From positions 124,001 to 188,000 of the forward strand of contig CAVTJO010000014.1 in the NCBI GenBank assembly GCA_963734955.1: a stretch of DNA of 64,000 nt, in the 5' to 3' direction. Source of the stretch: UBA11986 sp963734955. GTDB taxonomy: Bacteria; Bacteroidota; Ignavibacteria; UBA10030; UBA6906. Positions 51,575 to 61,103 of the stretch are shown here, piece by piece (the stretch's first letter is position 1; every line of letters starts with the position of its first letter). Position numbers and translations under genes: made by a program. The notes under the pieces were generated by a model. That model was not told the origin of the DNA. It was given only the letters and a program-made list of their open reading frames with translations, and did not search any database.

Positions 51575-52654
51575 ATGAACACTTTTGAACAACTGTACTT
51601 TGGCAACTCTGTTAAGGGGTGGCTGATTGCACTGGGGATCATTATCGGGACGGTGCTGGTTCTGAAAATGATCCAAAAGATCATCGTCCACAGAGTGGGC
51701 AAATTTGCAGAAACCACCAAAACAGAGATCGACGACCTTGTGGTTGAGATCGTGGGAAAAACGCGGTTCTTTTTCGCTTTTGTCATCGCGCTCTATGCCT
51801 CCTCGCATAGCCTTGTACTTTCTCCGCAGGTTTCGCGACTGGTGCAGACGATACTTATACTCGGTATTCTGCTACAGACGGCGATCTGGGGGAACGCCAT
51901 CATATCATTCGTTCTGAGTCGCGCTGTCAAGCGAAGACTTGATGAGGATGCGGCAAGCGCCACCACCATGTCCGCCCTCGGGTTTGTCGGTCGCTTCGTT
52001 TTGTGGTCGATCCTTTTACTTCTCGCCCTTGACAATCTTGGCATAAACGTCACCGGCCTCATAGCAGGATTGGGCGTCGGGGGTATTGCCATTGCGCTTG
52101 CGATCCAGAATATCCTCGGCGACCTTTTTGCCTCTCTCTCCATCGTGCTTGACAAACCGTTTGTCATCGGGGATTTCATCACCGTCGATGACCATTTGGG
52201 GACAGTCGAACATATCGGGCTAAAGACCACCAGACTTAGAAGTCTTTCCGGAGAACAGATCGTCGTCTCCAACGCAGACCTTCTCAAGAGTCGCATCAGG
52301 AACTTCAAGCGCATGTATGAACGTCGCATAGTCTTCAGCATCGGCGTCACTTACGAGACTCCGTATGACAAGCTCGCTTCAATCCCATCGATAATAAGAC
52401 AGATCATCGAGACTCAATCGGATGTTCAATTTGACAGGGTCCATTTCAAACAGTACGGGGACTGGTCGCTGAACTATGAAATCGTTTATATCGTGAAGAG
52501 CCCCGACTACACCAAGTACATGGATATCCAGCAGGCAATCAACCTGGAGATCTACCGTCGTTTCCAGAACGAAAACATCGAATTCGCCTATCCAACCCGT
52601 ACACTCTATATTCAGCAAACCTCGGAGGTTGACCTGAGAGAGACAAGTAAGTAG
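51575..52654 (+). CDS. mscS: Mechanosensitive ion channel, MscS family
   Basis: 359 residues from ATG 51575. The N-terminus is followed by about four membrane helices and then the conserved MscS pore region 'GVGGIAIALAIQNILGDLFASLSIVLDKPF' (Ala/Gly-rich TM3), the beta domain 'VIGDFITVDDHLGTVEHIGLKTTRLRSLSGEQIVVSN' and a C-terminal alpha/beta domain. It releases solutes under hypo-osmotic shock. The neighbouring otsAB gene begins 33 bases downstream, so channel and osmolyte synthesis may be co-regulated. An upstream in-frame extension to 51446 is not supported. Confidence 0.92.
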   Translation: MNTFEQLYFGNSVKGWLIALGIIIGTVLVLKMIQKIIVHRVGKFAETTKTEIDDLVVEIVGKTRFFFAFVIALYASSHSLVLSPQVSRLVQTILILGILLQTAIWGNAIISFVLSRAVKRRLDEDAASATTMSALGFVGRFVLWSILLLLALDNLGINVTGLIAGLGVGGIAIALAIQNILGDLFASLSIVLDKPFVIGDFITVDDHLGTVEHIGLKTTRLRSLSGEQIVVSNADLLKSRIRNFKRMYERRIVFSIGVTYETPYDKLASIPSIIRQIIETQSDVQFDRVHFKQYGDWSLNYEIVYIVKSPDYTKYMDIQQAINLEIYRRFQNENIEFAYPTRTLYIQQTSEVDLRETSK

Positions 52655-52687
52655 ACCAGTCGCATGTGCAGCGAAGGGAGGTGAGGT

Positions 52688-54967
52688 ATGGAGCGATCTA
52701 CAAAGGGCAGCAGGGTCATCATCGTTTCCAACAGGCTCCCCATCACGGTCCGTAGGAATGGGGCAGTCCTGGAGTACCAACCCAGCACGGGAGGTCTTGC
52801 AACCGGGCTGAGTTCACTCCAGGAAGAATTTGAGACCATCTGGATTGGCTGGCCCGGCGCGGTGATCAACGATGACAGGAAGCAAGTCGAGATCGGACTT
52901 GTTTCGCAATTCAAGTGTCATCCCGTCTTCATCCCCGATCAGCTGGTGGAGATGTACTATGAAGGGTACTCAAACAGGACCATCTGGCCGATTTTCCACT
53001 CGTTTTCTTCATACGCAAAGTACTCGGCTGCTGAATGGGAAGCGTACAAGGAGGCAAATGCCCTCTTTGGACAAAAGATCCTCGATGTCTACAGACCGGG
53101 GGATGTTCTCTGGATCCACGACTACCATCTGATGCTTCTTCCGAAGTACCTGCGTGACCATGTTCGGAATATCACGATGGGTTTCTTCCTTCACATCCCA
53201 TTCCCGCACTTCGACATGTTCAGGTTGCTGCCACAGCACCGTGAAATTCTCGAGAGTCTCCTCACGTTTGACCTCATCGGATTCCACACCCATGATTACG
53301 CCCAGGCATTCCTTGGAAATGTGAGACGGCTGCTGGGCTACGATCACACGCTCGGGCAGCTGCTCGTCGGCGATCATATGGTCCAGGTTGATGTGTTCCC
53401 GATGGGCATTGACTTCAAAAAGTTCAACTCTGCTCCACTCGATCCGGCACTTGAGCCCGAGATCGCAAGCATTAAGAATAGCCTCGGCAACAAGAAGTCT
53501 GTTTTTTCTGTTTCCCGTCTCGATTACACAAAAGGGATCCCGGAGAGCCTTGCCGCCATCAGGGAATTTTTTGAACAGCACCCCGAATGGCACGAAAAGG
53601 TGGTCTTCATTCTGGTTGTGGTACCCTCGCGTGAGAATGTCGAGCAATACGCGTCGCTCAAGCGCGAAATCGACGAGCTCGTTGGCCGCATCAACAGTTC
53701 CTTTGGCACACTTCAGTGGCAGCCAATCCGTTATATCTACAGGTCGCTTACGTTTGGCGAACTCATCGGGCTGTATTTCAATGCCGATGTCGCTCTTGTT
53801 ACGCCCGTGCGGGACGGTATGAATCTGATTGCAAAAGAATACCTTGCCGTGAAAGGAGGAGCCGCTGGTGCTCTGGTGCTGGGAGAGATGGCTGGTGCGG
53901 CCAAGGAGCTTCTGGAGGCGATAATTGTCAACCCGAACAGCAAGGAAGAAATCGCGAACGCAGTCCAGAATGCACTCACCATGCCGGCGGAAGAGCAGCA
54001 ACGACGCAACAACATCATGCGGGAGCGGCTGGAGACGCATGACCTCTACCATTGGGTCAGACACTTCTTTGTCCGCCTGAAAGAGGTTCAGGATACGTCA
54101 AATAGTCTGGCAGTGAAACTCCTCGATTCATCCAGCAAAGCACGGCTTGTCGCTGACTATTTCAGGGCATCATCCCGCCTTCTCCTGCTCGATTATGATG
54201 GAACGCTTGTGCCCTTCGCCGACGCGCCGGAAGGAGCAACACCTGATGAGCAGCTTCTCACAATTCTGCGGAAGCTTTCATCGGAAAGGAAGAATCGGGT
54301 TGTCATCCTCAGCGGGAGAGACCGGCACACGCTCACCCGGTGGCTCGGCCATTTGAATGTAACCCTGGTTGCGGAACATGGCGGCTGGCTCCGCCACGCG
54401 CGGGCGGCCGATTGGGTACCAACGATCACCCGCGGGCTCGAAGGATGGAAGAAGGACATCCGGCCAATTCTTGACTTGTTCGTCGGACGCATTCCCGGCT
54501 CGTTCATCGAGGAAAAGGACTTCTCCCTCGTGTGGCACTATCGCCGGGCCGAAAACGAGTCCGGGTCGGCCGCAGCACGCGAACTTCTCGACACCCTCTC
54601 AAATTTCTCGGCGAACTTTCACGTTCAAGTCCTTCCGGGAAACAAGACAGTCGAAGTAAGAACAATGGGCATCGGCAAGGGAATTTTCTTCACACAGTTC
54701 CTCGCGGACACCACGGGGAAATTCATCCTGGCGATGGGAGATGACTGGACAGATGAAGATCTGTTCGCAGTGCTTCCCACATCCGCGTACTCGATCAAGG
54801 TGGCACCGTGTGTATCCAAAGCAAGGTTCAACCTGAATTCGGTAAGCGAAGCTCGCAGCTTGCTGAACCGGCTCGCCAGCCGTTCAATCCTGCGGATGCT
54901 CCTGGCGGAAGTAGTTCTTATGGGCAGTCATTCGCAGGGCACACGAGGAGGGGATGACGATGAGTGA
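52688..54967 (+). CDS. otsAB: Bifunctional trehalose-6-phosphate synthase/phosphatase (OtsA-OtsB fusion)
   Basis: 759 residues. The N-terminal GT20 domain (about 1-470) has 'VIIVSNRLPI', 'STGGLATGL', 'WIHDYHLMLLPKYLRD' and 'SVFSVSRLDYTKGIPE', making trehalose 6-phosphate from UDP-glucose (or ADP-glucose) and glucose 6-phosphate. The C-terminal HAD domain (about 495-750) has 'LLLLDYDGTLVPF' near residue 499 and 'LAMGDDWTDEDLF', removing the phosphate to give trehalose. Fusions of this kind occur in several phyla. The start ATG 52688 has a strong AAGGGAGGTGAGG upstream. It precedes DUF5752 (8-base overlap) and treT. Confidence 0.96.
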   Translation: MERSTKGSRVIIVSNRLPITVRRNGAVLEYQPSTGGLATGLSSLQEEFETIWIGWPGAVINDDRKQVEIGLVSQFKCHPVFIPDQLVEMYYEGYSNRTIWPIFHSFSSYAKYSAAEWEAYKEANALFGQKILDVYRPGDVLWIHDYHLMLLPKYLRDHVRNITMGFFLHIPFPHFDMFRLLPQHREILESLLTFDLIGFHTHDYAQAFLGNVRRLLGYDHTLGQLLVGDHMVQVDVFPMGIDFKKFNSAPLDPALEPEIASIKNSLGNKKSVFSVSRLDYTKGIPESLAAIREFFEQHPEWHEKVVFILVVVPSRENVEQYASLKREIDELVGRINSSFGTLQWQPIRYIYRSLTFGELIGLYFNADVALVTPVRDGMNLIAKEYLAVKGGAAGALVLGEMAGAAKELLEAIIVNPNSKEEIANAVQNALTMPAEEQQRRNNIMRERLETHDLYHWVRHFFVRLKEVQDTSNSLAVKLLDSSSKARLVADYFRASSRLLLLDYDGTLVPFADAPEGATPDEQLLTILRKLSSERKNRVVILSGRDRHTLTRWLGHLNVTLVAEHGGWLRHARAADWVPTITRGLEGWKKDIRPILDLFVGRIPGSFIEEKDFSLVWHYRRAENESGSAAARELLDTLSNFSANFHVQVLPGNKTVEVRTMGIGKGIFFTQFLADTTGKFILAMGDDWTDEDLFAVLPTSAYSIKVAPCVSKARFNLNSVSEARSLLNRLASRSILRMLLAEVVLMGSHSQGTRGGDDDE

Positions 54968-55601
54968 GTTTCGGTTCAACACAAAGCTGGACCAGACAAT
55001 ATTGCTCGGCAGGAAAGCCACGAACATTGCAGAGTTGCTCGACGGTGTCAAGACGGTTCCTGAATCATCCATCTACTACCATACACACAGGTACCTTCAA
55101 CAACACCACTATCTTTCTCCTGAACCACCAAACGACTTCGCCTACTGGATCGCCGAGGTTTTGAATGACGCACACCTGAGCGAGGAGTTGTCGAGCGTTG
55201 ACATTGTGCAGTTCGGCACGCTGGATGATTTGCGCGGGCGCTTTATCGAAATCCTCACGAGACATCTCCAATCCACTGACAAGTTGCGTGACTGCCCGCC
55301 GGGCGAAGATTTTCATTTTATGGCATGCAGAACATTTGTCCTTCATACACCCTACGTCGTCCATTCTCTGACGGACTTCCGGAATCTTTTGAGACAGATC
55401 TCCATTAACTCGCTCTACTACCACATCTTCGACGCAAAGTTGAGGCTTGCGAAAGGGGAAAATGACTTTTCGCGATGGTTCAGAGACTCCGGACGCACCG
55501 AGTTGGCCGACGAGCTGGCGCGCCTGGACCCGTACAGTTACACGCTTGAAGGACTGAGAAATAAAATTGTGAAGCTCGGAGAGAAGTATGACAAGAATTG
55601 A
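54960..55601 (+). CDS. DUF5752 family protein
   Basis: 213 residues, no signal peptide. Contains 'IYYHTHRYLQQHHYLSPEPPNDFAYWIAEVLND', 'EDFHFMACRTFVLHTPYVVHSLTDFRNLL' and a C-terminal '...LEGLRNKIVKLGEKY', which together match the DUF5752 family, usually met beside trehalose synthases. No catalytic residues can be named; it may be an accessory or regulatory factor of TreT. ATG 54960 lies 8 bases after the AGGAGG at 54946-54951 and overlaps otsAB by 8 bases; an upstream ATG at 54954 is too close. It overlaps treT by 14 bases, so the three are translationally coupled. Confidence 0.85.
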   Translation: MSEFRFNTKLDQTILLGRKATNIAELLDGVKTVPESSIYYHTHRYLQQHHYLSPEPPNDFAYWIAEVLNDAHLSEELSSVDIVQFGTLDDLRGRFIEILTRHLQSTDKLRDCPPGEDFHFMACRTFVLHTPYVVHSLTDFRNLLRQISINSLYYHIFDAKLRLAKGENDFSRWFRDSGRTELADELARLDPYSYTLEGLRNKIVKLGEKYDKN

Positions 55602-56808
55602 CGAGTATGCCCCCATCGTCGGTCAAGCCACGATCGATGAACTGTTCCTTCTTGCGAGACACCTGGAGGGAAAGGTGATACAGAATATCAATTCGACGGC
55701 GGTCGGCGGAGGGGTTGCTGAGATTCTGACCCAGATGATTCCTCTTCTGAAACAATTGGGTGTAAACGCCAGGTGGGATGTTATCAAAGGAAATGAGCAA
55801 TTCTTTATTACAACAAAGAAGTTTCATAATGGACTGCATGGCGTACCCGTTGAGATCAGCCACGAAGAATACAACGATTTCCTGGAAGTGAATCGTCTCA
55901 ATGCCGAGGAAATGGAGTTCGGTGATATCGTGTTCGTCCACGATCCCCAACCGATTGCCCTTATTGAGAAACGGGCAACAATCGGGAGGAATTGGCTCTG
56001 GAGGTGCCACATCGACTTTTCCAGGCCAGACCCGGCGATCTGGAAATTCCTCGAGCGATATATCAAGTCGTACGATGCAGCGGTATTCTCTGCTCCGGAA
56101 TTTGCACGCCCTCTCCCGATCGAGCAAATCCTCATCTCACCGTCGATTGATCCGCTCAGCAACAAGAACAGGGAGCTGCCGGAGGAAACCATCGATGAGG
56201 TGTTTCGTCGATTCGGCATCGATCGGTCACGACCGGTGGTCACACAGATTTCCCGCTTCGATTACCTCAAAGACCCCGTGGGAGTAATCAAGGCATACAA
56301 GCAAGCAAAGAAACACGTTGACATGCAACTTGTACTTGCGGGCGGGGGAGCCACGGACGATCCGGAGGGACCCGCAGTAATGGAACAGGTTCACAAGGAG
56401 GCAGAGAAGGACAAGGATGTATTTGTGCTCTTTCTGCCGCCGGCAAGCGATATCGAGATCAACGCCCTTCAGCGGGGATCAACCATCATTTTGCAGAAAT
56501 CGCTGCGCGAAGGATTCGGCCTTACTGTGTCAGAAGCCATGTGGAAGGGAAAACCAACGATCGCATCCGCTGTGGGCGGCATACCCCTCCAGATCGCCCA
56601 CAGATACTCCGGGATTCTGACGCATTCGGTTCAGGGTACCGCACATTGGATCAAACAATTGATCAATGAGCCGGAGTTCGCCAGGAAGCTGGGCCAGAAC
56701 GGGCGAGAACACATCAAGAATAACTTTCTGATAACCAGGCACATCAAAGACTATATGCTGTTATTCATTTCGCTCTTCCACAAAGGGAAGGAAGTTGTAT
56801 ACTTGTAA
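55588..56808 (+). CDS. treT: Trehalose glycosyltransferring synthase TreT-like GT4
   Basis: 406-residue GT4 glycosyltransferase. It opens with a DUF-like N-lobe ('IQNINSTAVGGGVAEILTQMIPLLKQLGVNARW', the GGGVAE Rossmann start), has 'WRCHIDFSRPDPAIW' near residue 134, and a C-lobe with 'VTQISRFDYLKDPVGVIKAYK' and 'LQKSLREGFGLTVSEAMWKGKPTIASAVGG', the GT4 nucleotide-sugar binding signature. TreT makes trehalose directly from glucose and a nucleotide-glucose in one reversible step, without a phosphate intermediate. ATG 55588 is preceded by GGAGAG and overlaps DUF5752. It ends the mscS-otsAB-DUF5752-treT run. Confidence 0.9.
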   Translation: MTRIDEYAPIVGQATIDELFLLARHLEGKVIQNINSTAVGGGVAEILTQMIPLLKQLGVNARWDVIKGNEQFFITTKKFHNGLHGVPVEISHEEYNDFLEVNRLNAEEMEFGDIVFVHDPQPIALIEKRATIGRNWLWRCHIDFSRPDPAIWKFLERYIKSYDAAVFSAPEFARPLPIEQILISPSIDPLSNKNRELPEETIDEVFRRFGIDRSRPVVTQISRFDYLKDPVGVIKAYKQAKKHVDMQLVLAGGGATDDPEGPAVMEQVHKEAEKDKDVFVLFLPPASDIEINALQRGSTIILQKSLREGFGLTVSEAMWKGKPTIASAVGGIPLQIAHRYSGILTHSVQGTAHWIKQLINEPEFARKLGQNGREHIKNNFLITRHIKDYMLLFISLFHKGKEVVYL

Positions 56809-56901
56809 AGGAAGATTGGCTTCTCCTGCGTCGTAACTGGTCCGGGCAGTTGCCAACATTTGTTTCGTCGGAGTTTATTGTACAATTGTATCTGCCCAGC
56901 C

Positions 56902-57930
56902 ATGCCACCAACCCCTTCGCTGACCGAGCGCCTTTTCCATCGTCTTGGTCTTCTCCCCTCTCCAATTGTCGACACGTTCAGCAATATCGTGTTCGGAAGG
57001 GCACTGGCTATTGGGGTACGTCGCGGCGTGTTCGATACTCTTGAGGCCGTGCCGGCCACGGTCGAGGAAATTGCGAGGGCAACAAAGCTGAGCGTCCGTG
57101 GAACCAGTCTTCTTGTCGAATCGTCTTGCGTTGCGGGATATCTCTCGGAACACGGGGGGCGATATTCTCTCACCTCGGAGGCTCGAAAATGGCTTCTTCG
57201 TGATTCACCGTCGTACATCGGCAACCTCATTCGCTATTTTGAAACATTGTACGAGCGCTGGATGTACCTGGAGCAGTCCCTTGAAAACGGCATGCCGCCA
57301 CGACGATACTTTGAGACATTTACCGCAGAAGACTGGAAGGTGTATGTCTATGCCATGAGGGATCTCGCGAGACTCTTGTTGGAAGATGTCATCAAGAAGA
57401 TAACATTGCCTGGATCCGCAAATACACTCCTCGATCTTGGGGGATCACACGGCCTGTATTCCATCGGATGTTGTCGCCGCTATCCATCGCTGACTGCCAC
57501 GATCATTGATTTCGAGAGCGCGGTGCAATTCGGCGAAAGAATAGTCGGGGAACTGGGGATGCGGGACAGGGTGAAGCTGGTGGCGGGAGATTTTACTGAG
57601 ATGGAACTTCCGCTTCATCAGGATTGCGTCCTGATGTTCAACATTGTGCACGGATTCACTAAAGATGAGAACCGGGCGCTCCTTCAACGGGCGATCAACA
57701 TCCTCAAACCGGGTGGCAAGATCTACATTCTTGATCAACTGCGGGCCGGGAAACGCCGAAGGGGGATTGCGGGATTCGTACCTCTTACGGTGGGGCTCAA
57801 TATGTTAAACGAGATCGGAGGGAACGCCTACGCGTACGAACAGTTGCAGGATTGGTGCAAAGGCGTCACGAGTGTGAGAAAGATCTCTCTCCGTCTGCCG
57901 GGGATCGCACTGGTTGAGGTTATCCGTTGA
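56902..57930 (+). CDS. SAM-dependent O-methyltransferase-like protein
   Basis: 342 residues. The N-terminal winged-helix/dimerisation region ('FSNIVFGRALAIGVRRGVFDTLEAVPATVEEIARATKLSVRGTSLLVE') is followed by the SAM-binding glycine motif 'LLDLGGSHGLYSIG' near residues 176-189, then 'HQDCVLMFNIVHGFTKDENRALLQRAINILKPGGKIYI' with the downstream motif, as in plant-type and bacterial O-methyltransferases (PF00891-like). The substrate is unknown. ATG 56902 is used, although an in-frame TTG at 56860 lengthens it by 14 residues. It follows treT after 93 bases and may not belong to the same functional unit. Confidence 0.8.
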   Translation: MPPTPSLTERLFHRLGLLPSPIVDTFSNIVFGRALAIGVRRGVFDTLEAVPATVEEIARATKLSVRGTSLLVESSCVAGYLSEHGGRYSLTSEARKWLLRDSPSYIGNLIRYFETLYERWMYLEQSLENGMPPRRYFETFTAEDWKVYVYAMRDLARLLLEDVIKKITLPGSANTLLDLGGSHGLYSIGCCRRYPSLTATIIDFESAVQFGERIVGELGMRDRVKLVAGDFTEMELPLHQDCVLMFNIVHGFTKDENRALLQRAINILKPGGKIYILDQLRAGKRRRGIAGFVPLTVGLNMLNEIGGNAYAYEQLQDWCKGVTSVRKISLRLPGIALVEVIR

Positions 57931-57939
57931 TACATCATC

Positions 57940-59712
57940 TCACCGCATTTCAATTGGCTGCTCAATTGTAGTACCGGCCGCAACCAACTTCACAATGTAA
58001 GAACCCGGGTGTAGCCGTTGCCTCGGAACACCAACGACGTAGGTGCCCGCATCCTTCTCCCCCTTTGCGAGAACCACGGAACCCTCCCCCGTCGAGTCTG
58101 CTGCTTGACGTTCAAGTATGAGGGACACGGACGAACGATAAGCAACCTTATACGCAATAAGGGCGCTCGATTCCTCATCCGAGGCGAGCGACGCTGAGAG
58201 GCTCGTAAACTCGGACAGTGTTCCGCGCAGCTCGGCCAGTTCCTTGAGCGTCACGCTTGCGACTTCCGAAAGCGTGCTTTCGTTGTTCCCTTTGTCAAGC
58301 GCCGACACGGCATAGTAGTATCGATAGCTTCCATTCGCCCGAACTGTGTCCACGAAGAAGGTCGCGTCCGTTGGAGAGATTGCCACGAGCATGCGCGCAT
58401 CGTCCGAGAAGATCTTCTCTGACGCGGATCGATAGATGTCATAGCACCGGGGTGAATCTCCATCGCGAGCGGGCGGAGAAGCAAGCCATTCAAGATGAAA
58501 GATGTTCGGGCTCGTTTCCGTTACGGCCAGGTCCGTTGGGGGCAACGGAGGAATCGAATCCTTCCAGAACATCGGGGGAATGTTCGCAAGCTCCGCGTAT
58601 CTCTTGTCAAAGATGCTCGTGTCGCGCACATGCTCATACCGGAAGAATGCCTGACCATCGAAGCCAATTGCACGCGACGAGTCGATCTGCGCGGCAAGCT
58701 CCCTCATCACTTCCGGTTTGTACGCAGCAATCCCCGCCCAGAGTTGTCGTCCGGAGGATGCACTCTTCCACGAATGAAGCAGGGCTGCAAAATCGGGATC
58801 ATCCCTCGTGGCACCCAGATTCCAATACAATTGGGGGACGAGATAGTCGTGCTTTCCGTTCAGGAGCCATGCCCGGGAATCCTGATAATACGAATTGAGC
58901 GCGCCCCCTCCGCTCTCACCTGATCCGGTGTTGAACACACCAAGTGGTGCCGATCCCACCTTGAGCATTGGTTTCAAACGCATTGCGCTATCGTAAAACG
59001 CACTGACAAACCTGTCGATGTTGGATCTCCTCCAATCATTGCGATCCCTGCCATGGCCATAGTGATAGTACGTTTCATCATCGGGAAAATTTTTGCCGGG
59101 GTACCTGATGAAATCGAAATTGATTCCATCGAGATCGTACCGACGGACAAGCTCGAGGGAAACACGCAGGAGGTACTCCCGCACCTCGGGGATTCCGGGG
59201 TCCAGCCAGCCTTCCCCATCGACATCATGTATCCATGCCGGAAATCGACGGGACGGATGCGGAGGCACACTTTGCGGCACAGGCGAAAGCCCGCGAACCT
59301 TATAGAGGTTGAACCAGGCGTGAACTTCGATCCCCGCTGCGTGAGCTGCACGAATAAGAAATGCAAGTGGATCCCACCCCGGATCGGTTCCAAGTGTCCC
59401 GGTGAGGTTCTCGGCCCACGGCTCATAGCTGGATTGATAGTATGCATCACCCCGCGGTCGCACCTGGAACAGAATTGTATTGAAGTGAGCTGCCTTCAGA
59501 TCCTCCACGATTTTCTTCAAGGAGGATTGCTGCTCCCCCCGATCTTGCGTCCTCGGCCAGTCCAATCCCGCAGCAGTGGCAATCCACACTGCGCGCACCT
59601 CTCGTTTTGGACCTCCTGAAGGGAGCCCGGCATGAGCATGATGGGTGTTCCAGGAAATCAGCGAGAGGGTTACGATGGCGGCGACGCCGACCGACCGGCG
59701 AATGCAAAACAT
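57940..59712 (-). CDS. GHL10-type glycoside-hydrolase-like secreted protein (DUF187/GHL10)
   Basis: A signal peptide (about residues 1-28, ending HAHA) opens a secreted protein. The GHL10 core (about 35-380) has 'VRAVWIATAAGLDWPRT', 'DGINFDFIRYPGKNFPDD' and 'LYWNLGATRDDPDFAALL', matching the DUF187/GHL10 family, (beta/alpha)8 proteins thought to act on glycans such as peptidoglycan or polysaccharides. A fibronectin-like domain (about 400-520) and a final beta-sandwich region follow. Start ATG 59712 is preferred because the signal peptide begins there; the frame reaches TTG at 59781, overlapping aroK. It is the last gene of the minus-strand run starting with ppiD. Confidence 0.85.
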   Translation of the reverse strand: MFCIRRSVGVAAIVTLSLISWNTHHAHAGLPSGGPKREVRAVWIATAAGLDWPRTQDRGEQQSSLKKIVEDLKAAHFNTILFQVRPRGDAYYQSSYEPWAENLTGTLGTDPGWDPLAFLIRAAHAAGIEVHAWFNLYKVRGLSPVPQSVPPHPSRRFPAWIHDVDGEGWLDPGIPEVREYLLRVSLELVRRYDLDGINFDFIRYPGKNFPDDETYYHYGHGRDRNDWRRSNIDRFVSAFYDSAMRLKPMLKVGSAPLGVFNTGSGESGGGALNSYYQDSRAWLLNGKHDYLVPQLYWNLGATRDDPDFAALLHSWKSASSGRQLWAGIAAYKPEVMRELAAQIDSSRAIGFDGQAFFRYEHVRDTSIFDKRYAELANIPPMFWKDSIPPLPPTDLAVTETSPNIFHLEWLASPPARDGDSPRCYDIYRSASEKIFSDDARMLVAISPTDATFFVDTVRANGSYRYYYAVSALDKGNNESTLSEVASVTLKELAELRGTLSEFTSLSASLASDEESSALIAYKVAYRSSVSLILERQAADSTGEGSVVLAKGEKDAGTYVVGVPRQRLHPGSYIVKLVAAGTTIEQPIEMR

Positions 59713-59773
59713 ACCGCACAGCCAATGGGTTGAGCTTGTCGAGGAAATCAAGGGTTGGTTTGTGAGAACGAAC

Positions 59774-60334
59774 TTAGTCAAGAAGTCCGGAAAGGCGTTT
59801 CACAATCTGGTCAACGGTGATGCCGAGCTTGTGTTCATCGGTTGGAACGATGATGTCGGCCTGGTCGTAGAACTGCTCGCGTCGAACATACAGATCCCTG
59901 ATGCGCACGCGGAGGTCTTCTTCGCTCAGGCGCTCTCCCGCGTCATCGATCAACACCGGTCGGTCGGTCTTGTGGTGCAGCCGTTTGAACAACTGATCGG
60001 GAGCCGTCTTCAGATACACGAGCACGCCGGATTCCCGGATCAACGGAAAACTGATCGGGTCAGCAATCGTTCCCCCGCCAAGCGAGATGACCAAATGCTC
60101 TCGTACGCGAAGTTCCTGAAGGAGAGCTCGTTCCAAGATTCTGAATGCCTCCTCTCCGCGATGTTGAAAGATCTCCTTCACCGATTCGCCGGTTCGTTGT
60201 TCGATCGCCTTGTCGATGTCGATAAAATCATAGCCCAGAGTGTTGGCAAGAATCGGCCCTATGGTGCTCTTGCCACTTCCCATGAACCCGGTAAGGTAAA
60301 TACGGTTTGCCCGTTTTTGTTCCGGATCTTTCAT
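59774..60334 (-). CDS. aroK: Shikimate kinase
   Basis: 186 residues. Phosphorylates shikimate at O3 in the aromatic amino-acid pathway. Walker A is 'GFMGSGKSTIG' near residue 16; the shikimate-binding residues include 'DIDKAIE' near 39, 'FRILERALLQEL' with the conserved Arg/Glu pair and 'VISLGGGTIADP' near 83; the lid 'KTDRPVL' near 121. All are in normal order. It overlaps the methyltransferase upstream by 4 bases (60331-60334), so translation is probably coupled. The rest of the aromatic pathway is not present in the window. Confidence 0.95.
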   Translation of the reverse strand: MKDPEQKRANRIYLTGFMGSGKSTIGPILANTLGYDFIDIDKAIEQRTGESVKEIFQHRGEEAFRILERALLQELRVREHLVISLGGGTIADPISFPLIRESGVLVYLKTAPDQLFKRLHHKTDRPVLIDDAGERLSEEDLRVRIRDLYVRREQFYDQADIIVPTDEHKLGITVDQIVKRLSGLLD

Positions 60335-61092
60335 TGGGGTCGACCCGCAGGCCGAAGTTCTCCGAGAAGGATGGTGCTGTCCGTTCGCCCCTCTTCCAAC
60401 CGCCGGGCCTCGATGGACACATGGAATCCCTGTTGTTCGGCAAGTGCAAAAAAAGACATCACGGTACTTCTGTCGGGATCGGTGAATATTGCACGGCCAT
60501 CCACCTTGAGAGTGCGACGCACAAACTGCAATATCGGAAGGAAGTTCCGGCGCTCGTACACGATATCCGCTCCGAGAATCAGATCAACCTGTCCCGGTGT
60601 TTCTTGGGAACGCCAGTCCAGAATTCGAAACGTTGCGCATGAGAATGCACCATGTGCGGCAAGGTTCTTCAGCGCATTGTGCCGGGCGAACTGAAGTGCA
60701 TCCGCCTCATAGTCTGTGAAAAGAACATGCGCACCAGCCCTCGCCGCGGCAACGCCCGCCAAACCAAGACCGCAGCCAAGCTCGATGACCGATTTCCCTT
60801 GCAAGCTTGATTCTTCGAGACAATACCGCGCCAACTCGATCGAGGCGGGCCACACTTCCGCCCAGTACGGAAGGCGCTCATCCAGGGTAAATGCGCCGGC
60901 ATCGAGACCTTCCAGCAACACATTCGTATCACGGACCCTGAGCATGTCAAAGGAACAGACGCCGATATGAACATCAACACCTACCACATCGTATCGACTG
61001 GCAAGGCCAGCGCGCAGGTGTTCACACTCAAGATGTTGATGGGAGAGGCAGGAGGGGTTGGGAATGGGTGACGAACTGTCTACTGCTGTCAA
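60331..61092 (-). CDS. METTL21/NNMT-like lysine methyltransferase family protein
   Basis: 253-residue SAM methyltransferase. After a ~60-residue variable N-terminus, 'LPYWAEVWPASIELARYCLEE' is the helix typical of the METTL21/FAM86-like (Methyltransf_16) family, followed by motif I 'VIELGCGLGLAGVAAARAG' near residue 99, 'VLFTDYEADAL' and 'DLILGADIVYERRN' with motif IV (D/GADxxY). Members often methylate lysines of translation or chaperone proteins; the target here is unknown. It ends 4 bases inside aroK and starts 11 bases downstream of the outer-membrane barrel gene, so it is within the ppiD operon. Confidence 0.8.
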   Translation of the reverse strand: MTAVDSSSPIPNPSCLSHQHLECEHLRAGLASRYDVVGVDVHIGVCSFDMLRVRDTNVLLEGLDAGAFTLDERLPYWAEVWPASIELARYCLEESSLQGKSVIELGCGLGLAGVAAARAGAHVLFTDYEADALQFARHNALKNLAAHGAFSCATFRILDWRSQETPGQVDLILGADIVYERRNFLPILQFVRRTLKVDGRAIFTDPDRSTVMSFFALAEQQGFHVSIEARRLEEGRTDSTILLGELRPAGRPQ

Positions 61093-61103
61093 AGGGACCG
61101 CAC

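Noticed and set aside
53009..54064. 351-codon minus-strand open frame
   Set aside because: Fully antisense to otsAB, a clear bifunctional enzyme gene.
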